Below the pieces are notes generated by a model, which was given only the letters and a program-made list of their open reading frames with translations, was not told where the DNA came from and made no database searches. A stretch of 64,000 nucleotides of DNA from Nocardia aurantiaca. GTDB taxonomy: Bacteria; Actinomycetota; Actinomycetes; Mycobacteriales; Mycobacteriaceae. The stretch is taken from the NCBI RefSeq assembly GCF_009708175.1, contig NZ_WMBB01000003.1, positions 124,001 to 188,000 of the forward strand. The letters are read 5' to 3'. Within the stretch, counting starts at the first letter, position 1. Every line of letters starts with the position of its first letter. The position numbers and the translations under genes were made by a program. Below, piece by piece: positions 9,830 through 19,087 of the stretch.

Positions 9830-10275
9830 CGGGCAACCGTAGAGCAACGAGAACGGGCGACCACCGCGGGGCGGAGTGATACATACCGCAATTCAGCTGA
9901 ATGAGACTGTCGGCAAACGGGATTCACCCCATCGCAAGGGCAGTCGGATATCGGACATTGGGACCGAAAGACATTCGAATCAGTGACATAGGTCCCACCG
10001 GTTACATCATCGATTCGCGGGTCGAGCCGACCGGTTCGCTGTGCCGTTCCCGGACTCCGGCGGCGAACAGACACAAGGGGAACCGCCCAACCTGAGCATC
10101 GTCGACACCGTCTCCGGCCGCCTCACGCCTCATGCCACAGTCCAGAACCAGCGCTAGCTGTGTCACCGGATGGCGTACTTGCGCGTTCGCGGGTGACAGC
10201 GCACACGTTTCGAACGTGGGTCATCGACGTCTGATCCATCCCGCCCTCGCCTTTCGGCGAGCCCCGGGATGGGTT
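9830..10275. other. Gene-free interval
   Basis: About 445 bases between the PAS protein start and the DUF4254 gene end. Short open frames occur on both strands but none has a recognisable product or a clear ribosome site. The upstream control region of the PAS gene must lie at the left edge. No strong hairpin was noticed. Confidence 0.5.
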
Positions 10276-10833
10276 TCACTCCGCGGGCCGGGTGTGCCGG
10301 ATGCCTCGCCAGCCCCTCGGGAGTTGAACGCGGCCCGCCCGGATATCGCCGATGAGGTGCGCGTAACCGTCACGAACCTCGCCGAGATGGACCCACGCCG
10401 AGTGCCGAAGTTCCTCGCAGTCACTGTGCAGCACCGTCCACCACGCCTCGGCGTAGGTCTTCGCGACCTGACTGATCACCTCACCGAAGGTGTGCGTATG
10501 GCGGCGGGCGCACCGGTCGTGGCGTACAGAGGACGCGGCCCAAGAGTTGATCTTGTCGATAACCTTCGCGATATCCGAGCACAACGCCGCCTCGGTGACC
10601 TCCGGCGCATTCTGCCGCGGATTCAAAACCGCCGAAATCAACGCGGCGTGCAGATCGCCCAGTTCCCTCGCCCACGTGATGAGCGGGAACGGATCGGCGA
10701 GCCGCCCGGCGATCGCGGCCAGCAGTTGATCTGGCGACAGCAGCGATTCCGCGTCCGTCGCCTCATCCCCGTACGCCGCTACACCCGCGTCCGCGGGTGA
10801 CCACAATTGGCGCTGCCAGAGAGAGCTGGTCAT
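10276..10833 (-). CDS. DUF4254 family protein
   Basis: 185 residues. The pattern of a helical N-terminal region ending in LGDLHAALI, a central KVIDKINSWAASSV, then HTHTFGEVISQVAKTYAEAW and a C-terminal WVHLGEVRDGYAHLIGDIRAG followed by LPRGWR matches the actinobacterial DUF4254 family, whose function is unknown. No signal peptide or membrane segment. It is divergent from the TetR gene at 11058, with the TetR palindrome between them, so it may be a target of that regulator. Confidence 0.75.
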   Translation of the reverse strand: MTSSLWQRQLWSPADAGVAAYGDEATDAESLLSPDQLLAAIAGRLADPFPLITWARELGDLHAALISAVLNPRQNAPEVTEAALCSDIAKVIDKINSWAASSVRHDRCARRHTHTFGEVISQVAKTYAEAWWTVLHSDCEELRHSAWVHLGEVRDGYAHLIGDIRAGRVQLPRGWRGIRHTRPAE

Positions 10834-10974
10834 GCGAAATCTTCGGAGGCTCGGTGCTCGATGACGGCCTCGGCGGGATATGCGTGTTGATACATGGGCG
10901 GTAGGTCAACTTTTTCGAGATGAATGGATGATGTAAAGAGCGCGCCGCTGCGGCTCGGCGCATAATGCTAATAC

Positions 10975-10992
10975 TGACTGCGCACTCAGTCA
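10975..10992. promoter_or_regulatory. TetR-type operator palindrome
   Basis: TGACTG and CAGTCA form perfect inverted arms around six bases (CGCACT). The site lies about 65 bases upstream of the TetR gene at 11058 and in the divergent region with the DUF4254 gene. The ACTGACT/AGTCA style is common for autoregulatory TetR operators. Role inferred from position and symmetry. Confidence 0.5.
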
Positions 10993-11057
10993 ACGACTGG
11001 TCGAGCGGTCGGTCGGTGCTAGAGTTCCGGACATTTGGACGAAGAGGGGCGGGATCA

Positions 11058-11753
11058 GTGACTGGGCGTGCGGCGGGACCAGGCAAGTCTGGCGCGATTC
11101 TCGATATTTTCACGCGCCATGTCGCCGAGAAGGGCTACGACGGAACGAGCTTCAGCGATGTCGCCAGCGAGCTGGGCATCTCACAGGGCTTGATCGTGCA
11201 CCATTACGGCACGAAGGCGCGGTTGTTGGAGGCTCTGCATATTTCCTATATGCGGCGGCGAGTGGATGAGGCGGAGCGAATTGTGTCCGCCTTCGCCACA
11301 CCGCCCGAGCAGCTGGCCGGGCTGTTGCACGCGGCCATGCTGTATCAGGTGCACGACCGAAATCGGACCGTCGCATTCCAGCGCGAGGTCGCACGACTCG
11401 CCCAGGAGGCCGAGGATTCCGAGGGCCGCAAGCTGCGGAGGCATTACATCGGAATACTGCGCGGCGTGATCGACGCGGGCGTCGCGTCCGGTGACTTTCA
11501 CCCCGTCGATACCAGTATCCGCAGCCTGCTCGTCTTCGGCGCCGCGCAATGGGCGTGGACGTGGTTCGAGCCGGAAGGGCGCAGCTCTGCCGAACAGGTC
11601 GGCGCCGAACTGGTAGATCTCACTCTCGGATCCCTGTTGGTGAACAGGACATCGTTGCCGCGACTGCGCGATCCCGAAGGCCAACTCGTCGCAACGGTGA
11701 TCGGCATCATCTCCAGCGCCCCGGAGGCGTCGCAAGCAGCATTGGGGGAATGA
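11058..11753 (+). CDS. TetR family transcriptional regulator
   Basis: 231 residues from a GTG preceded by the purine-rich GAGGGGCGGGA. The helix-turn-helix spans residues about 12-60 and includes SDVASELGISQGLIVHHYGT with the following KARLLEALH. The C-terminal half carries a helical ligand-binding domain with a WAWTWFEPEG segment. The palindrome at 10975 suggests autoregulation and possibly control of the divergent DUF4254 gene. Downstream lies only a decayed monooxygenase, which could once have been part of its regulon. Confidence 0.88.
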   Translation: MTGRAAGPGKSGAILDIFTRHVAEKGYDGTSFSDVASELGISQGLIVHHYGTKARLLEALHISYMRRRVDEAERIVSAFATPPEQLAGLLHAAMLYQVHDRNRTVAFQREVARLAQEAEDSEGRKLRRHYIGILRGVIDAGVASGDFHPVDTSIRSLLVFGAAQWAWTWFEPEGRSSAEQVGAELVDLTLGSLLVNRTSLPRLRDPEGQLVATVIGIISSAPEASQAALGE

Positions 11754-12003
11754 CCACAATTGGGGGGATGACCACGTTCCGGGAGACACCGGCGGCGGCG
11801 AACTGCTCGGCGGCGAGCCGCCCCAAAAGTCGGTGTCCCATGGTGAACCGGCCCAACGCGGCGAGACGCGGACTGTACTCCCCGGTGCGTGCACTGCGCG
11901 ATTCGGCGAGGCGCCGGGCGGGTCGCGACCGCGCGGTTGCCGTGATGTTCCGACCCAAAGCCGATCACCTGCGCCCTTCGATGAATTGCCGCCTTGTGCG
12001 GCA

Positions 12004-12162
12004 CTGGAAAACGGACAAGTGCTCCACTCGCGGTTGGATCTGCGGGATGAACTGCACGGCCGAGGCGCCGGTACCGATCACCGCCACCCGGCGGCCGGTC
12101 AGATCGTGGTCGTGATCCCACTGGGCGGAATGGAACGAGGTCCCGGTGAAGTTCTCGATACC
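12004..12162 (-). pseudogene. Flavin monooxygenase (Baeyer-Villiger type) remnant
   Basis: On the minus strand one frame reads GIENFTGTSFHSAQWDHDHD and continues LTGRRVAVIGTGASAVQFIP to LSVFQ. FTGTSFHSAQWD fits the Baeyer-Villiger fingerprint FxGxxxHxxxW(P/D), and VIGTGASA is the second Rossmann dinucleotide motif. Only about 53 codons are clearly conserved. Upstream and downstream the similarity is lost through frame changes and no start or complete domain exists. The 11754-12003 and 12163-12379 flanks contain no other gene I can support. This is a decayed fragment of an enzyme normally about 490 residues or longer. Confidence 0.75.
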
Positions 12163-12379
12163 CGCAGTGGAAGGAGATGGCGCGCGAGTTATTCATCGAC
12201 TGACTTCGACACAACCGTCGCCCCGACTCGCATGGGCAAGGCCACCACGACACCAGCCACCGCGCCCGCGCTGGTCGCGCCTCGGAAGTTGATATGACGT
12301 CGGGGTCCGGTCCTTGGACACGGACGCCTGTGACAAGGGGCCCTTTTCGCTCCGGGCACCGGGTGGTGACGCTGAGTAG

Positions 12380-13147
12380 ATGAGCCGACGCACGCATGTC
12401 GATCCGTTGCTCGCCGCGGAGGCCGCCGCTGCGTCCGGTGCGCCCGCGCTGCGGATGACCGGAGTGGGCAAGACCTATGGTTCCGGAGCCGGACGGGTGG
12501 TCGCGCTGCGGGAGCTCGATCTGGAGGTGCGTCCCGGTGAGTTCGTGGTGTTGCTGGGTCCGTCGGGATCGGGTAAGACCACGTTGCTGAACCTGGTGGG
12601 CGGGATCGAGGAACCCTCGGCAGGTGTCATCGAGGTCGCGGGCGTGGACATCGGCGCACTGAACAACAAGCAGCGCACCGCGTTTCGCCGGGATCGCGTG
12701 GGGTTCGTCTTCCAGTTCTTCAATCTGGTTCCGACCCTGACAGCGCAGGAGAACGTGGAGGTTCTGGCGGAATTGACCGGGCCGAACGCCGCCGCCCGCA
12801 GCCGCGGTGCACTCGACCTGGTCGGTGTCGGCGATGTGGCCGATCGGTTTCCGGGACAGCTGTCGGGCGGCCAGCAACAGCGCGTCGCCATCGCACGGGC
12901 GATCGTGAAGGAACCACCGCTGCTGCTGTGCGACGAACCTACAGGCAGTCTCGACCTCAACACGGGACGACAGGTGCTGGCCGTATTGCGCGAGCTCGCC
13001 CGGGAGGGGCATCACACGGTCCTGCTCGTCACGCACAATTCCGAGATCGCCCGCATGGCCGATCGTGTGGTGTGGCTGCGTTCGGGTGCGATCAGCCGGT
13101 CCGAGACCGTGGCCCATCCGGTCGAGGCATCGGAGCTGCAGTGGTGA
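12380..13147 (+). CDS. ABC transporter ATP-binding protein (LolD/MacB type)
   Basis: 255 residues with all nucleotide-binding motifs: Walker [10 protein letters not shown], the Q-loop segment VFQFFNL, signature [14 protein letters not shown], Walker [13 protein letters not shown] and the switch His in LLVTHN. The order and [23 protein letters not shown] style match the MacB/LolD/FtsE-like group that energises FtsX-type permeases. The stop overlaps the permease start (GTGA), so both subunits are coupled. It probably powers lipid or lipoprotein release, or efflux across the membrane; the substrate is unknown. Confidence 0.93.
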   Translation: MSRRTHVDPLLAAEAAAASGAPALRMTGVGKTYGSGAGRVVALRELDLEVRPGEFVVLLGPSGSGKTTLLNLVGGIEEPSAGVIEVAGVDIGALNNKQRTAFRRDRVGFVFQFFNLVPTLTAQENVEVLAELTGPNAAARSRGALDLVGVGDVADRFPGQLSGGQQQRVAIARAIVKEPPLLLCDEPTGSLDLNTGRQVLAVLRELAREGHHTVLLVTHNSEIARMADRVVWLRSGAISRSETVAHPVEASELQW

Positions 13148-15489
13148 GCCGGGTGCTGCCACGAAAACTGCGCCGCGACCTGTGGCGGCAGCGCTGGCAG
13201 TTCCTCGCCATCGCCACAGTCCTGGCCATCGGCGTGGCCGCCTTCGTCGCGGCCACGGACGCTTACCGCAACCTCGATCAGTCCTTCGCCCGTGCCTATA
13301 GCGAGCAGCGGTTGCCCGACGCGATCATCTCCGGTCCCGGTGCCGCTCAATTGAGTTCGACGCTCGACCGGCTGCCGGGAGAACCGGCCGTCGAGGTACG
13401 GCACCAGAGTGAGGTCGGCATCCGCATTCACGGTCGCGCATTCCTCGGGCGCGCGATCGGCGTCCCGGAGGCGGTGCAGCCCAGCGTTTCCCAGCTCGCG
13501 ATGCGGTCGGGCGAACTGCCGTCGGCGGGTCGGCTCGTGGTCGAACAGCATCTGGCCGACCATTACGCCCTGCAGCCGGGCGAGAGCATCGAACTGCTGA
13601 CTTCTCGTGGCCGGCAGGCAGTTCCGGTGGCCGGATCGGCGTTGTCGGCGGAGTACTTCTGGCCTGCCCGGTCCATCCAGGAGATCATGAGCACCCCCGA
13701 GCACTTCGGAGTCGTGTTCGTCCCGGACAGTGATCTGGTCAGGAATCTGCCCGACCCGATCGAACAGGTCGCGCTGTACGCGCAAGATCGTGCCGCGGCC
13801 GGGGAACTGGTTCGGGCAGCCGAGCAGACGGCACGAGAGCACGGCCTGCAACTGGTTCCGCGTGATCAGCAACCGTCGTATCGGGCTCTTCAGGATGACG
13901 TCAACGCGTTCGGGACCTTCGCCAACCTGCTGCCGTGGTTGTTCCTGGTTGCCGCCGTGCTCGGCACCTACGTGTTGTTGTCGCGCGTGGTGGCGGCGCA
14001 GCGCGCGGTCATCGGAACCCTTGTCGCCAACGGGTTCTCCCCGGCCCGGCTGCGTGTGCACTATCTCGGATACGGCTTGGCCTGTGCGCTACTCGGCATC
14101 GTTCCGGGTCTCGTCGGGGGTTATCTGCTCGGGGGATGGATCACCACCCGGTATACGCAGGCGCTCGGCCTGCCCCTGCACGTAACCGCGCTGCATCCCC
14201 TCACATTGCTCGTCGCTTCCGCCGCCACGATCGCCGCCGCTACCCTCGCCGCCTGGGCACCCGCGCGTGCCGCCGCGCGTATGCGTCCCGCCGAAGCCAT
14301 GCGCATCGCGCCACCGGCCCGGCGTGGGGGACGCAGCGCCGTCGAACGCCTCCTGCCGTTGCTGGAACGCGCACCCGCACGCTGGCGCATGACACTGCGC
14401 GCCGTGCTGCGCAACCGCCGCCGCGCCGTGTTCACCGTCGCCGGTGTAGCCCTCTCGGTGAGCCTGGTGATGGTGTTCGCCGGTCTACGCGACACCGTCG
14501 CCACCCTCATCGACAGGCAGTACAGCCGAATCACGCTGCAGGACGCCGAGATCGCCACCACACCCGGCGCCACCGACACCGTGCTGGCCCGCGTCCGACA
14601 GGACCCCGACGTCGCCGCGGCCGAGCCCGTGGGCCGCTACGACGTCGCGCTCTCAGCGGGCGAGCGCCACTACGACACCCTCCTGATCAGCTTGCCTCCC
14701 ACAACGCAAATGCACCGGTTCACCGCGAAATCAGGCTCGAATCAGTTGTCCGGCAACGGCTTGCTGCTCGGCTCCGGACTCCATGACACGCTGGGAGTGT
14801 CCGTCGGGGACACCGTCGACGTCTCCGATACCGCTACCGGGCACCACCTCTCCGCGCCCGTGGCCGGGTTCGTCGACGAGCCGCTGTCCCCGGTCGTCTA
14901 CGTTTCGGCCGACTATCTGCGACAGGCGCTCGGGCCTGTGCCGGACACGGGTGTGCTGGTGAAACTGCGGCCCGGCGTCACCGATGAACAGGCCGTCTCC
15001 GATCGGCTCACCACGATCCCCGGTGCGGTCGCGTACCTGTCCACGGCTACCCTCGCCTCGGCGATGCGGCAGGCGTTCGCCATGTACGACACACTGGTCG
15101 GGATCATGCTCCTGTTCGCCGCCGTCATGGCCGCCGCGCTGCTGTTCAACGCGATGTCGGCCAATATCGGCGAACGTCTCGGCGAACTCGGCGCCCTGCG
15201 AGCGGCGGGCATGGGATCCGGAATGCTGTCTCGGCTGATCGCCGCCGAAAATGTCGCCCTGGCCATTGTCGGCATACCCATCGGAGTTGGCTGCGGAATC
15301 CTGATCGCCCGCTGGCTGATGTCCACCTACGAAAACCAAGGCGCCCACCTCGAGCTCGCGATGCGCTCCCCGACACCGGCGCTCGTCGCTCTCGCGATCC
15401 TCATCGCAGCACTCGTCATCCAACTCCCCGCACTGCACCGAGTGCGCGATCTGGACATCGCCCGCATCGTTCGTGAGCGTTCACTGTAG
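13144..15489 (+). CDS. FtsX/MacB-like ABC transporter permease
   Basis: 781 residues from a GTG that overlaps the ATPase stop. One membrane helix near residues 18-38 is followed by a large extracytoplasmic domain to about residue 260. Three helices containing LLPWLFLVAAVLGTYVLLS follow, then a second N-terminal-type helix with RNRRRAVFTVAGVALSVSLV, another external domain, and a C-terminal set of three helices. This is the duplicated FtsX arrangement seen in mycobacterial MacB-like permeases. With the upstream ATPase it forms a complete exporter; cargo is unknown. Confidence 0.9.
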   Translation: MSRVLPRKLRRDLWRQRWQFLAIATVLAIGVAAFVAATDAYRNLDQSFARAYSEQRLPDAIISGPGAAQLSSTLDRLPGEPAVEVRHQSEVGIRIHGRAFLGRAIGVPEAVQPSVSQLAMRSGELPSAGRLVVEQHLADHYALQPGESIELLTSRGRQAVPVAGSALSAEYFWPARSIQEIMSTPEHFGVVFVPDSDLVRNLPDPIEQVALYAQDRAAAGELVRAAEQTAREHGLQLVPRDQQPSYRALQDDVNAFGTFANLLPWLFLVAAVLGTYVLLSRVVAAQRAVIGTLVANGFSPARLRVHYLGYGLACALLGIVPGLVGGYLLGGWITTRYTQALGLPLHVTALHPLTLLVASAATIAAATLAAWAPARAAARMRPAEAMRIAPPARRGGRSAVERLLPLLERAPARWRMTLRAVLRNRRRAVFTVAGVALSVSLVMVFAGLRDTVATLIDRQYSRITLQDAEIATTPGATDTVLARVRQDPDVAAAEPVGRYDVALSAGERHYDTLLISLPPTTQMHRFTAKSGSNQLSGNGLLLGSGLHDTLGVSVGDTVDVSDTATGHHLSAPVAGFVDEPLSPVVYVSADYLRQALGPVPDTGVLVKLRPGVTDEQAVSDRLTTIPGAVAYLSTATLASAMRQAFAMYDTLVGIMLLFAAVMAAALLFNAMSANIGERLGELGALRAAGMGSGMLSRLIAAENVALAIVGIPIGVGCGILIARWLMSTYENQGAHLELAMRSPTPALVALAILIAALVIQLPALHRVRDLDIARIVRERSL

Positions 15490-15565
15490 AACGGGCGAGC
15501 GACGAGGGTGCTCCGGCGCACCGACGGCTCCGGCCGTACCCCCGCGGTCCCGATCGAGGCCATTA

Positions 15566-17191
15566 TCAGCGGCGACTGCTTCGGGCGTTCAGGATGGTCG
15601 CGCTGACCAGGCCGAGCGCGAGGAAACCGGCCGCGGTGAACAGCGCCGATCGGGTGGCATCGGCGAATCCCTCGGACAGCGCGGTGGTGATCTCGGAACC
15701 CGCCGGTCCGAATCTGCCCGTATCGCCCTGTGTGCGCAGTCCGGAAATGGCTCCGCCGGCGGAATCCCTTGTCGCCGTGACCAATCCTTGCTTCACAGGC
15801 GAAGGGATCTGCGTGATGGGGTCCAACCGATCGGTCAGGCTGTGCGCCAAGCCGACCGAGAGGACCGCACCGAGGATCGCGGCACCGAGTGCGGCGCCGA
15901 GCTGTCGCACCGTGCTCTGCGTCGCGGAAGCTTGACCCGACTTCTCCGGCGGTATGTCCACCAACACCGTTCCGGTCAATTGCGCTGAGGCGAGGCCCAA
16001 TCCGGCGCCATACACGGCGAGGAGCCCGGCGAGCAGCCACACCGAGACGCTCGCCGAGATGCACAGTGCGACAACGGCGACACCGATCGCCTCGAGCATC
16101 AGTCCCGCGACCACCGTCCCCGGGGCGCCGAGCACGGCGGCGATATGCCGGGCGGCCGCTCCGGATCCGAAGGCGCCCAGGGCCATTGCCGCCAGCACCA
16201 GGCCCGCGCTCATCGTCGACAGACCGACGGCGTTGACCAGGAACAGTGGCAGTACCAGCAGCAGCCCGAATTCTCCGATCGCCACGGTCAGTGCGGTCAG
16301 ATTGCCCCAGCTGAAGGTCGGGAACGAAAACAGGCTCAGATCCGAAATCGCGGACCTGCCCCGGCGCGCACGATGCCGTTCCCATACGACGAACAGTGTC
16401 AGCGCGGCGATGCCGATCAGACCCATTACCGGAACGACCGAGACAGGCGCCTGCCGTGGCCATTCGACACCGAAGGCGCCGAATTCGGACAACGGCCGCC
16501 ACCAACCCAGGCGCTGACCTTCGATGAGCGCGAAAATCACGCCGCCGAAGCCGATTACGCTGAGCAGCAAGCCGTCGACATCCAGCCCGGGCTCGGTGAC
16601 CTCCGCTTTGGTTTCGCGCACCACGAGCAGCGTGCCGACCAGAACAGCCACCCCCAGCGGAATATTGACAAGGAAGATCCATCGCCAGCTGAGATAGGCG
16701 GTCAGGCTGCCGCCGAGCAGCGGCCCCACCGCGGCCATACCGGAGATGACCGAGCCCCACACCGCGAATGCGACGATGCGGTCCCTGCCGCGGAACGTGG
16801 CGTTCACGTTGGACAGGGTGGCGGGCAGCACGAACGCCCCACCGACTCCCTGCACCAGCCGGGCAACGATCAGCGCGACCGCGCTGCTCGCCATGGCGGC
16901 CAGCACACTACCCACCATGAACACCAGCACGCCGGCCATGAACATCCGTCGCCGGCCGAGGCGGTCGCCGAGACGCCCCGTGGTCAGCAGTAGCGCCGCG
17001 AAGATCACGGAGTAGGCGCTGTTGACCCACTGCGCGTCGGTCAGGTCGAGACCGAGATCGGTGACGATGACCGGCAAAGCGACACCGACGATGGTGCCGT
17101 CGATGACGATCATCGACAGCCCCGCGGCCAAGACCCCGAGCCCGAGCCATGCGCGCCTGTCGGCCCTGGACTCGGTCAACTCGGCGGTCAC
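15566..17191 (-). CDS. MFS transporter, DHA2 (EmrB/QacA-like) drug:H+ antiporter
   Basis: 541 residues with about 14 membrane helices. Motif A appears as GRLGDRLGRRRMF between helices 2 and 3, and the GPLLGGSLTAYLSWRWIFLVNIPLG stretch is the classic motif C plus the DHA2 helix 6 region. The TM1 segment MIVIDGTIVGVALP is also diagnostic. The start is a GTG at 17189-17191. Members export hydrophobic drugs or lipids. The gene is convergent with the ABC operon and has no adjacent regulator, although a GACCG/CGGTC dyad lies upstream near 17311. Confidence 0.92.
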   Translation of the reverse strand: MTAELTESRADRRAWLGLGVLAAGLSMIVIDGTIVGVALPVIVTDLGLDLTDAQWVNSAYSVIFAALLLTTGRLGDRLGRRRMFMAGVLVFMVGSVLAAMASSAVALIVARLVQGVGGAFVLPATLSNVNATFRGRDRIVAFAVWGSVISGMAAVGPLLGGSLTAYLSWRWIFLVNIPLGVAVLVGTLLVVRETKAEVTEPGLDVDGLLLSVIGFGGVIFALIEGQRLGWWRPLSEFGAFGVEWPRQAPVSVVPVMGLIGIAALTLFVVWERHRARRGRSAISDLSLFSFPTFSWGNLTALTVAIGEFGLLLVLPLFLVNAVGLSTMSAGLVLAAMALGAFGSGAAARHIAAVLGAPGTVVAGLMLEAIGVAVVALCISASVSVWLLAGLLAVYGAGLGLASAQLTGTVLVDIPPEKSGQASATQSTVRQLGAALGAAILGAVLSVGLAHSLTDRLDPITQIPSPVKQGLVTATRDSAGGAISGLRTQGDTGRFGPAGSEITTALSEGFADATRSALFTAAGFLALGLVSATILNARSSRR

Positions 17192-17516
17192 GGCCGACCC
17201 GCCCGAGTGCGAGACAGCGAGTTCGAGTGCTGTGGTTGCGATTCCGGCAGTGCCGGGGGTTCATAGCGGTAGGCCGCGCAGGTCTGCATCCGTCGAATTC
17301 TGCAAGCTCCGACCGCTCGGTCGTAGAGGCCATCGATACACGTCGGTCCAACCTTCGATGGAGGTCGGATCATCAGTTCGGGGAGCCGAATCGTCAGTAC
17401 GCCCGTGGAGTCGGCCAGGCGCAGTAGGGCGCGACGCCGGTTCCGCGGCGTTCGAGTCGACCTCCGTCACGGTACGTAGTGGTCTGGTTTGCGCGGGTTG
17501 ATGACACAATTCCCGC
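17192..17516. other. Divergent intergenic region between MFS and K+ channel genes
   Basis: About 325 bases. It contains the short dyad GACCG-ct-CGGTC at 17311-17322, which could be an operator for the exporter. No coding frame with a recognisable product was found. No clear Shine-Dalgarno precedes the channel ATG at 17517. Confidence 0.4.
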
Positions 17517-18503
17517 ATGAACCCATTGCGACGCCTCAGCCGTGTAGGGCTGGCGTTCCTGCTGGTGGTGCTGGCGGGCACCCTCGGCTACGCGGTTCTG
17601 GGGTTCGGGTTGCTCGACGCGCTGTATCAGACGGTGACAACGATCACGACCGTCGGATTCCGCGAGGTCCATCCGCTCACTCCGATGGGCCAGGTGTTCA
17701 CCATGGTGCTCATCCTGGTCGGCGCGGGCACCGTCTTCTACATGTTCGGGGTCATGCTGGAGGCCCTCATCGAAGGACATCTACGGCACCATTTGGAGCG
17801 GAGGCGAATGAACCGCCAGATAGGACGAATGCGCGGGCACATCATCGTGTGCGGCTGGGGACGGGTCGGCCGCGCGACAGCGCAATATCTGCGCAGCCTC
17901 GGCAACACGGTCGTGGTCATCGACCGGGACCCAGAACGGTTGCGCGACATCGATTTTCCGAACATCCTCGGCGACGTCACCGATGACAACGTGCTCGACG
18001 CGGCCGGCATCGAGCACGCTCAGTCGTTGATCGCCGCACTGGACAGCGACGCCGACAACGTCTACGTCACGCTGTCGAGCCGAGCGCTGCGCGCGGACCT
18101 GGTCATCATCGCCAGGGCGCGAACCGAGGGTTCCAAGTCCAAGCTGCTTCGGGCCGGAGCGAATCGGGCGGTCAACCCTCAACTGATCGGAGGTCGCCGA
18201 ATGGCGGCATTCGCGCTGCAACCCAACGTGGCCGAGTTCCTCGACGTGGTCATGCATGAGGACACCCTCGAATACCGGATCGAGGAGATCGTGATCGGCG
18301 CCGACTCGCGCCTGGTGGGGCGCTCACTGACCGACACCGCATTGCGCCGGACCACCGGCGCGCTGCTGCTGGCTCTTCGAACCTCGGACGGCCAGTTCTT
18401 CGCCAATCCCACCGACGAAACCGCCCTCCACTCCGGCTCGATCCTCATCGTCCTCGGCACCCCCGCTCAACTCGACGCCGTCCGCACCCAGGCCGTTGGC
18501 TAA
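17517..18503 (+). CDS. Two-helix potassium channel with RCK (TrkA-N/TrkA-C) domain
   Basis: 328 residues. A first helix (residues about 10-32), a pore loop TTITTVGF (residues 41-48) and a second helix (about 62-85) form a MthK-like channel unit. A cytosolic RCK domain starts with IIVCGWGRVGRATAQYL and ends with a TrkA-C-like segment around EIVIGADSRLVGRSL. The filter reads TVGF followed by REVHP instead of the common TVGYGD. Such channels conduct K+ and are gated by ligands on RCK rings. It is a single gene, with metal-related small genes downstream. Confidence 0.9.
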   Translation: MNPLRRLSRVGLAFLLVVLAGTLGYAVLGFGLLDALYQTVTTITTVGFREVHPLTPMGQVFTMVLILVGAGTVFYMFGVMLEALIEGHLRHHLERRRMNRQIGRMRGHIIVCGWGRVGRATAQYLRSLGNTVVVIDRDPERLRDIDFPNILGDVTDDNVLDAAGIEHAQSLIAALDSDADNVYVTLSSRALRADLVIIARARTEGSKSKLLRAGANRAVNPQLIGGRRMAAFALQPNVAEFLDVVMHEDTLEYRIEEIVIGADSRLVGRSLTDTALRRTTGALLLALRTSDGQFFANPTDETALHSGSILIVLGTPAQLDAVRTQAVG

Positions 18504-18643
18504 CCGCGTCTCCCAATGATTTGAGCCATTCGACGATCGGCGGTGGGGTCTTCGGACTCTGCTGACACCGGGGGCGGCCGTGTGATCGTCGAACTCGACA
18601 CGGTCGGAGATGTTCGACGGCCCGAGTTCGAGGAGTTGAGCCG

Positions 18644-18748
18644 ATGGACATGAACAACATGGACATGCAGTCGCCGCTGATGCAGGCGTGCCACACGATC
18701 ATGATGTGGCTGCACCAGCAGGGCATTCTGCCCCCGATGACGATGTGA
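18644..18748 (+). CDS. Methionine/histidine-rich micropeptide (34 aa)
   Basis: A 34-residue frame begins MDMNNMDMQSPLM and ends GILPPMTM. Nine residues are Met, two are His and one is Cys. AGGAG sits about nine bases before the ATG. The next gene begins 41 bases later, in the same direction and also with its own AAGGAG. The composition is like small copper- or metal-binding peptides, and the neighbourhood is metal-related, so a metal-ligand role is plausible. No homologue is recalled. The clear ribosome site and position in a gene pair are the main support. Confidence 0.5.
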   Translation: MDMNNMDMQSPLMQACHTIMMWLHQQGILPPMTM

Positions 18749-18789
18749 TCGCCTGCGGCAGCGGCTGATCGATTCGAAGGAGTACAGAG

Positions 18790-19047
18790 ATGATGATGTG
18801 GTATGGCAACGGCATGAGTGGCTGGGGCTATGCCCTGATGACCATCGGCATGCTGATCTTCTGGGCACTCGTGATCGGGGGCCTCGTCACCCTCGTTCGT
18901 TACTCGGGTGGAGCCGCCCCGCGCGGCGACGCTGGTGCCCGGCAGACCCCCCAACAGATACTGGCCGAGCGGTACGCGCGTGGGGAGATCGACGACGAGG
19001 AGTACACCCGCCGCCTGGAGCTCCTCGGCACCGGCACGTCGAGTTGA
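18790..19047 (+). CDS. SHOCT-domain small membrane protein
   Basis: 85 residues from an ATG preceded by AAGGAG. The N-terminus MMMWYGNGMSGWGYALM is followed by one membrane helix around residues 18-38. The C-terminal segment TPQQILAERYARGEIDDEEY with the following RRLELL is a canonical SHOCT (short C-terminal) domain. Met- and Trp-rich SHOCT proteins of this type are often found near copper-resistance genes. Likely co-transcribed with the Met-rich micropeptide upstream. Molecular role unknown. Confidence 0.85.
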   Translation: MMMWYGNGMSGWGYALMTIGMLIFWALVIGGLVTLVRYSGGAAPRGDAGARQTPQQILAERYARGEIDDEEYTRRLELLGTGTSS

Positions 19048-19087
19048 CTGCGGGATCCGGGGCGCCCTCGAAAAGGGACCAACAGCG

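Noticed and set aside
11549..12115. 188-codon plus-strand frame downstream of the second TetR gene
   Set aside because: It is antisense to the monooxygenase remnant and overlaps the TetR gene out of frame, with no motifs.
15327..16760. 477-codon minus-strand frame over the MFS and FtsX genes
   Set aside because: Arg/Gly-rich out-of-frame reading of the MFS transporter sequence.
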